This document shows positions 12,101 through 14,267 of a stretch of DNA of 14,267 nt, in pieces; the first letter of the stretch is position 1, and each line of letters begins with the position of its first letter. The stretch is from the NCBI GenBank assembly GCA_003139975.1, contig PLHN01000458.1:155-14421 (forward strand). Reading direction: 5' to 3'. The notes beneath the pieces were generated by a model, which searched no databases, was not told the DNA's origin, and saw nothing but the letters and a program-made list of their open reading frames with translations. The stretch is from Acidobacteriaceae bacterium (GTDB lineage Bacteria > Acidobacteriota > Terriglobia > Terriglobales > Acidobacteriaceae). Position numbers and translations under genes: made by a program.

Positions 12101-14267
12101 ATCGGCCGGCGGCGAACGCGACCGACACGTGGATAGGAACGGACGTGCCCAGCGGGGCGGTCGGCCTAACTCAAGGGCAGTTGGCGTTTGGGGCTCCAGT
12201 ATCGATTACAAATTATATTGCGGCGACCGGCGACGGAGCGCACCAGAACTGGCTGGAGCGACTTAGCGGTGCGTTGAAGGAGTTCAATGTGCCGGTTAAG
12301 TTCGACCAGAGCATGACAGTTTCCGGGCTCAGCGACGGGTGTTTGAACGTGGCGGCGGGTTTGATCGGGTCCACGGGCAGTCCGTGCGGATCGGGCGGTG
12401 GAGGTGGGGCGATCAGTTCGGTGTTTGGCCGCACTGGAGTGGTGACAGCGCAGACGGGAGACTACAGCGTTTCTCAGGTAATGGGGGCGGCGGCGGATGC
12501 AATGGTTGTTCATAACACGGGCAATGAGTCGATTAGCGGGACCAAGACTTTTGCAAATACAGTAAGTGTGGCTGGCAACTTAGTACTGCCGCAAGGGAGC
12601 GGATACGTTCCGGCCGTTGGTGGTATTGGTATAGATACGAGGAGCGGCATGCCGGTCCTCGACATTGGCGGCACGACCCAGCAGATTGCACTTACCAGTT
12701 CCAATATCAGCGGGCAGGCGGGGACGGCGCTGGCGCTGGCGCAGACCCCGACACAATGCAGCGGATCGTTCGCGACGGGAATCCAGGCGAATGGGAATGC
12801 AAATTGCACGACGCCGGATGTGATTCAGATGGCGGAGACGGAGCAGCCGGCGGGCATCGCCAATTGGGGGCAGTTATGGTTCGATAGTACCGCCCACGTC
12901 GCGAAGTATATCGACAATAACGGTTCTGCGGTGACTCTGGGTAACGGCCAGCCGAACCTGTTCACGCAGGACTCGACGGGCAACGATCCGGCAGATACGC
13001 TCGAGGAGATGAATGGCGGGAACTCGCAGACGTTCAGGATTTACCACTCCTATGCGAATTCCACGAATTACAGCCGCTTGCAGTTTGGCTGGGACAGTTT
13101 ACAGGGTGCGTGGCAGATTGGAAGTGCGTTTGGTTCGGGGGGCGGCGCGGCGGGAGGAGTGGAGGTCGCTACGGGTACGATCCCGAGCGCGCGCTGGACG
13201 TTCGGGGGGAGTTCGCCGTATGCCTTCTACCCTAACACCGACAACACATACATGATCGGCACGTCGAGTTATTCACCAGCGACAATTTACGGTCACCAGT
13301 TCTGCATTGGCGCCAGTTGTATCACCTCCTGGCCGAGCGGGGCAGTTGCGTCCGTATTTGGACGCACGGGGGCGGTGACTGCGCTGAGTGGGGATTACTC
13401 GGTTTCGCAAGTAAGTGGGGCGGCGCCGCTGGCGTCTCCGACGTTTAGCGGCGTGGTAACAGAACCCGATGGGACGATGGTTAGTGCCTTGGGATGGGCT
13501 GGGAGTCCTACGTTTCTGAATAACGTCACGGTCAACGGGAATTTGAATGTGGCGGGGAACATCAATCAGACGAGCAATAGCCCGACGCAGTGGTCCGGGA
13601 AAGAATGGACTAACACTACGGCTAGCGTGCCGTCGGGGATGGATTTCTCGCTGGGCGTGGGATCGGATGGGACGTTTCACTGCCAGTTGGCGGGCGGAGG
13701 GTCGTGCATGCCGTCGAGTGGCGGGGCGGTGACGAGCGTGTTTGGGCGGACCGGCATCGTGGCGGCGCAGAGCGGGGATTATACGGCGGCGCAGGTCGGG
13801 TTGGGGAATGTAACGAATAACGCGCAGACGGTGGCGGCGGTGGTGCCGAATACGGCGCCGGGGACGGGACAGATTCTTGTGGGGAACGCGGGGGCGACGG
13901 CTTATGCGCCGCAGAGTATGAGCGGGGACTGCTCGCTGAGCGGCGCGGGAGCGATTAGCTGCGCTAAGACGGGCGGCATGGTGTTTGCGGCGTCGGCGAC
14001 GACTAACACTACGAACGCGAGCAATATTACTTCTGGGACTTTGCCGCATGCGCAGTTACCTGCGCTGGTTAGTGGGGATATTCCTAATAACACGGCGAAT
14101 ACTACGGGGACGGCGGGTGGCTTGAGTGGGACGCCGGCGCTTCCTAACGGGACGACGGCTACGACACTGAGCGCGGGAGATAACAGCGCGAAGCTGGCGA
14201 CTACGGCTTATGTAAAGAATGAGATGTATCTGGCGTGGACATGTCCGGTGGCGGGAGCTACGACTAG
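9103..14267 (+). CDS. Giant exported protein with tail-fibre-like motifs, beta-helix and VFGRTG repeats (3' end missing)
   Basis: An uninterrupted frame of at least 1721 residues, still open at the window edge. Start ATG 9103 has GAGGAG (9087-9092) 10 nt upstream. The N-terminus has a basic stretch, a hydrophobic core (LLILLVGWMLAGTV) and a likely signal cleavage after LHA, so export is expected. Next come motifs typical of phage tail fibres: QQYVDAAV (161-168), SDAANKGYVDAAV (205-217), KAGDTMTGPLTL (228-239), ADRHYVDTGL (250-259). From about 395 (GIQETINAACG) to 740 the sequence looks like a right-handed beta-helix of the pectate-lyase type, interrupted near 507-570 by a module with HGLRVGDMVTI. 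A beta-sandwich-like segment follows (about 760-870). VFGRTG repeats start at residues 1107, 1418 and 1546, and a DNSAKLATTAYV motif lies at 1693-1704. Composition is rich in Gly, Ala, Ser and Thr. Likely a surface or secreted adhesin, or a domesticated tail-fibre relative; no enzymatic residues are identified. Confidence 0.85.
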   Translation, partial: MRRYLAAGSTCPVTGTQEARTRWNRTSLLILLVGWMLAGTVSTLHAQGLAVTTVSGPVYRADGTAASGMALISWPSFQTAAGDTVTAGNQSVTIGAGGEFTAQLVPNTGASPAGTLYVVVFQLDDGTVRTEYWSVPTTSPATIAAVRTTPGTGLGNSVVTQQYVDAAVANRALDSTVVHLAGSETITGTKQFAAPPSLPQPVGSSDAANKGYVDAAVSNVGSGSYVSKAGDTMTGPLTLPGDPTAPLQAADRHYVDTGLLAKADFVNGTVPTAELGAGVASAATCLTGNSTWGACGGGAPAGITYATTALSWSQNLTTALTGGSPATVTLTPCPVGVDTTSGAGYQVLLTGGGNSEAVNVVTASGGCTSGAPSGTIRFTPSYSYPAGSTIGSASSGIQETINAACGVDPTNWKNSQCNVTIPANGANSSVNTYTVAGTIYFHSNQSVLSGYGTTLSCKERGPCLQVGDLLGSNDYAGNTVMGLSFRSPTDLSGSPAFAGVAITQTQKASHVVTITTASPHGLRVGDMVTIMFTDDAAYWGDAFVTAVPNSTTFQYAHSGADIAAQTTPGSVALAYVAVLDNGLGTHLNDISYDKVGEAGSFNNFFDIWDDENALIEHFNASTNLTGNANWTGSFVFSAGNQGSLNQIAPVITMRDSTITAINPGVTVYNSNGIYIENTILQSSGPWQVYSSNSTGNYQGAYLKNIYSESSNGANPLSPARSPFAGTGIAGLIAGNSSAAASFFIKGSGGTEGMPGGGGSGTIPYSYFVVANDITAGSQTSPMQVLNYGSTGSDTIPVRWPRVANGADVITYDLLRTTTPVGVNSVYPYAGGCGGSSTSACGSVATSIPQCSGLVCTYNDNGAALTASYNVLQGSYSGGLLFWPGSIVSVNKSVFVDAEENGAVGVGLSNNPLEIADQCTIYGATSPGGYTSCFGSVTSPNNGVPSQTATLMTDGGAAGGGQTVTKGRLNFGTSPYANVQPHHIITLIDSQPALTRSTWGYRPAANATDTWIGTDVPSGAVGLTQGQLAFGAPVSITNYIAATGDGAHQNWLERLSGALKEFNVPVKFDQSMTVSGLSDGCLNVAAGLIGSTGSPCGSGGGGGAISSVFGRTGVVTAQTGDYSVSQVMGAAADAMVVHNTGNESISGTKTFANTVSVAGNLVLPQGSGYVPAVGGIGIDTRSGMPVLDIGGTTQQIALTSSNISGQAGTALALAQTPTQCSGSFATGIQANGNANCTTPDVIQMAETEQPAGIANWGQLWFDSTAHVAKYIDNNGSAVTLGNGQPNLFTQDSTGNDPADTLEEMNGGNSQTFRIYHSYANSTNYSRLQFGWDSLQGAWQIGSAFGSGGGAAGGVEVATGTIPSARWTFGGSSPYAFYPNTDNTYMIGTSSYSPATIYGHQFCIGASCITSWPSGAVASVFGRTGAVTALSGDYSVSQVSGAAPLASPTFSGVVTEPDGTMVSALGWAGSPTFLNNVTVNGNLNVAGNINQTSNSPTQWSGKEWTNTTASVPSGMDFSLGVGSDGTFHCQLAGGGSCMPSSGGAVTSVFGRTGIVAAQSGDYTAAQVGLGNVTNNAQTVAAVVPNTAPGTGQILVGNAGATAYAPQSMSGDCSLSGAGAISCAKTGGMVFAASATTNTTNASNITSGTLPHAQLPALVSGDIPNNTANTTGTAGGLSGTPALPNGTTATTLSAGDNSAKLATTAYVKNEMYLAWTCPVAGATT
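12421..12480 (+). repeat. VFGRTG repeat, copy 1
   Basis: Encodes VFGRTGVVTAQTGDYSVSQV at residues 1107-1126 of the giant protein, preceded by a Gly-rich linker. It shares the VFGRTG-x-V and GDY-containing pattern with copies 2 and 3. Confidence 0.85.
13354..13413 (+). repeat. VFGRTG repeat, copy 2
   Basis: Encodes VFGRTGAVTALSGDYSVSQV at residues 1418-1437. Copy 1 and copy 2 both end in SVSQV; their codons differ at many third positions, so the duplication is not recent. Confidence 0.85.
13738..13797 (+). repeat. VFGRTG repeat, copy 3
   Basis: Encodes VFGRTGIVAAQSGDYTAAQV at residues 1546-1565, followed by GLGNVTNNAQ, a run reminiscent of phage tail-fibre repeats. It is 128 residues from copy 2, compared with 311 between copies 1 and 2. 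Confidence 0.85.

Noticed and set aside
13273..14049. Long minus-strand Arg-rich frame opposite the giant gene
   Set aside because: Arg/His/Pro-rich translation is typical of the antisense of a Gly/Ala/Thr-rich GC coding sequence; no start signal or family resemblance.

Overview
The window looks like a chromosomal segment of a high-GC, Gram-negative soil-type bacterium, most likely an Acidobacteriota (Terriglobia-like). This is an inference from memory of protein families: the S24-type regulator, the CxxC zinc-ribbon/sigma-region-4-like gene pair, and the very large secreted protein with VFGRTG-type repeats and tail-fibre-like motifs all resemble acidobacterial proteins. No taxonomic marker gene is present. 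I see no rRNA, tRNA, CRISPR array, transposase or integrase.

Left part (1-5169), housekeeping. On the minus strand are a MoaD/ThiS-type sulfur carrier (135-455) and the first 12 codons of the gene after it (1-36). Divergently transcribed on the plus strand are selB (selenocysteine-specific elongation factor, start placed at 581), trmFO (folate-dependent tRNA U54 methyltransferase) and a polytopic membrane protein that starts with TTG at 4063 and has its own plausible promoter. So selB and trmFO both serve tRNA or translation functions.

Middle part (5173-8440), accessory and regulatory. On the minus strand a helix-turn-helix/S24-like regulator (6021-6740) is followed closely by a secreted, probable outer-membrane beta-barrel protein (5173-5982). 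Divergent from the regulator, across an AT-rich promoter region, are a 75-residue protein, a strong intrinsic terminator, a four-cysteine zinc-ribbon protein and a sigma-region-4-like DNA-binding protein whose start overlaps the end of the zinc-ribbon gene. A 440-bp gene-free stretch follows. It holds a GGGGTACCCC palindrome, a pair of near-identical GC-rich hairpins, a larger inverted repeat and a purine-rich leader.

Right part (8441-14267). A small dual-specificity-type protein phosphatase is followed, after two adjacent hairpins, by a giant exported protein (9103 to the window edge, at least 1721 residues, 3' end missing). It combines a Sec signal peptide, phage tail-fibre-like motifs, a probable right-handed beta-helix and three copies of a VFGRTG...GDY repeat.

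The best candidates for something undescribed are the regulatory cassette at 6021-8000 with its flanking non-coding repeats, and the giant secreted tail-fibre-like protein. Three genes (the sulfur carrier, selB and the S24-like regulator) have a -10-like hexamer 6-7 nt before the ATG and no Shine-Dalgarno sequence, which suggests leaderless mRNAs.
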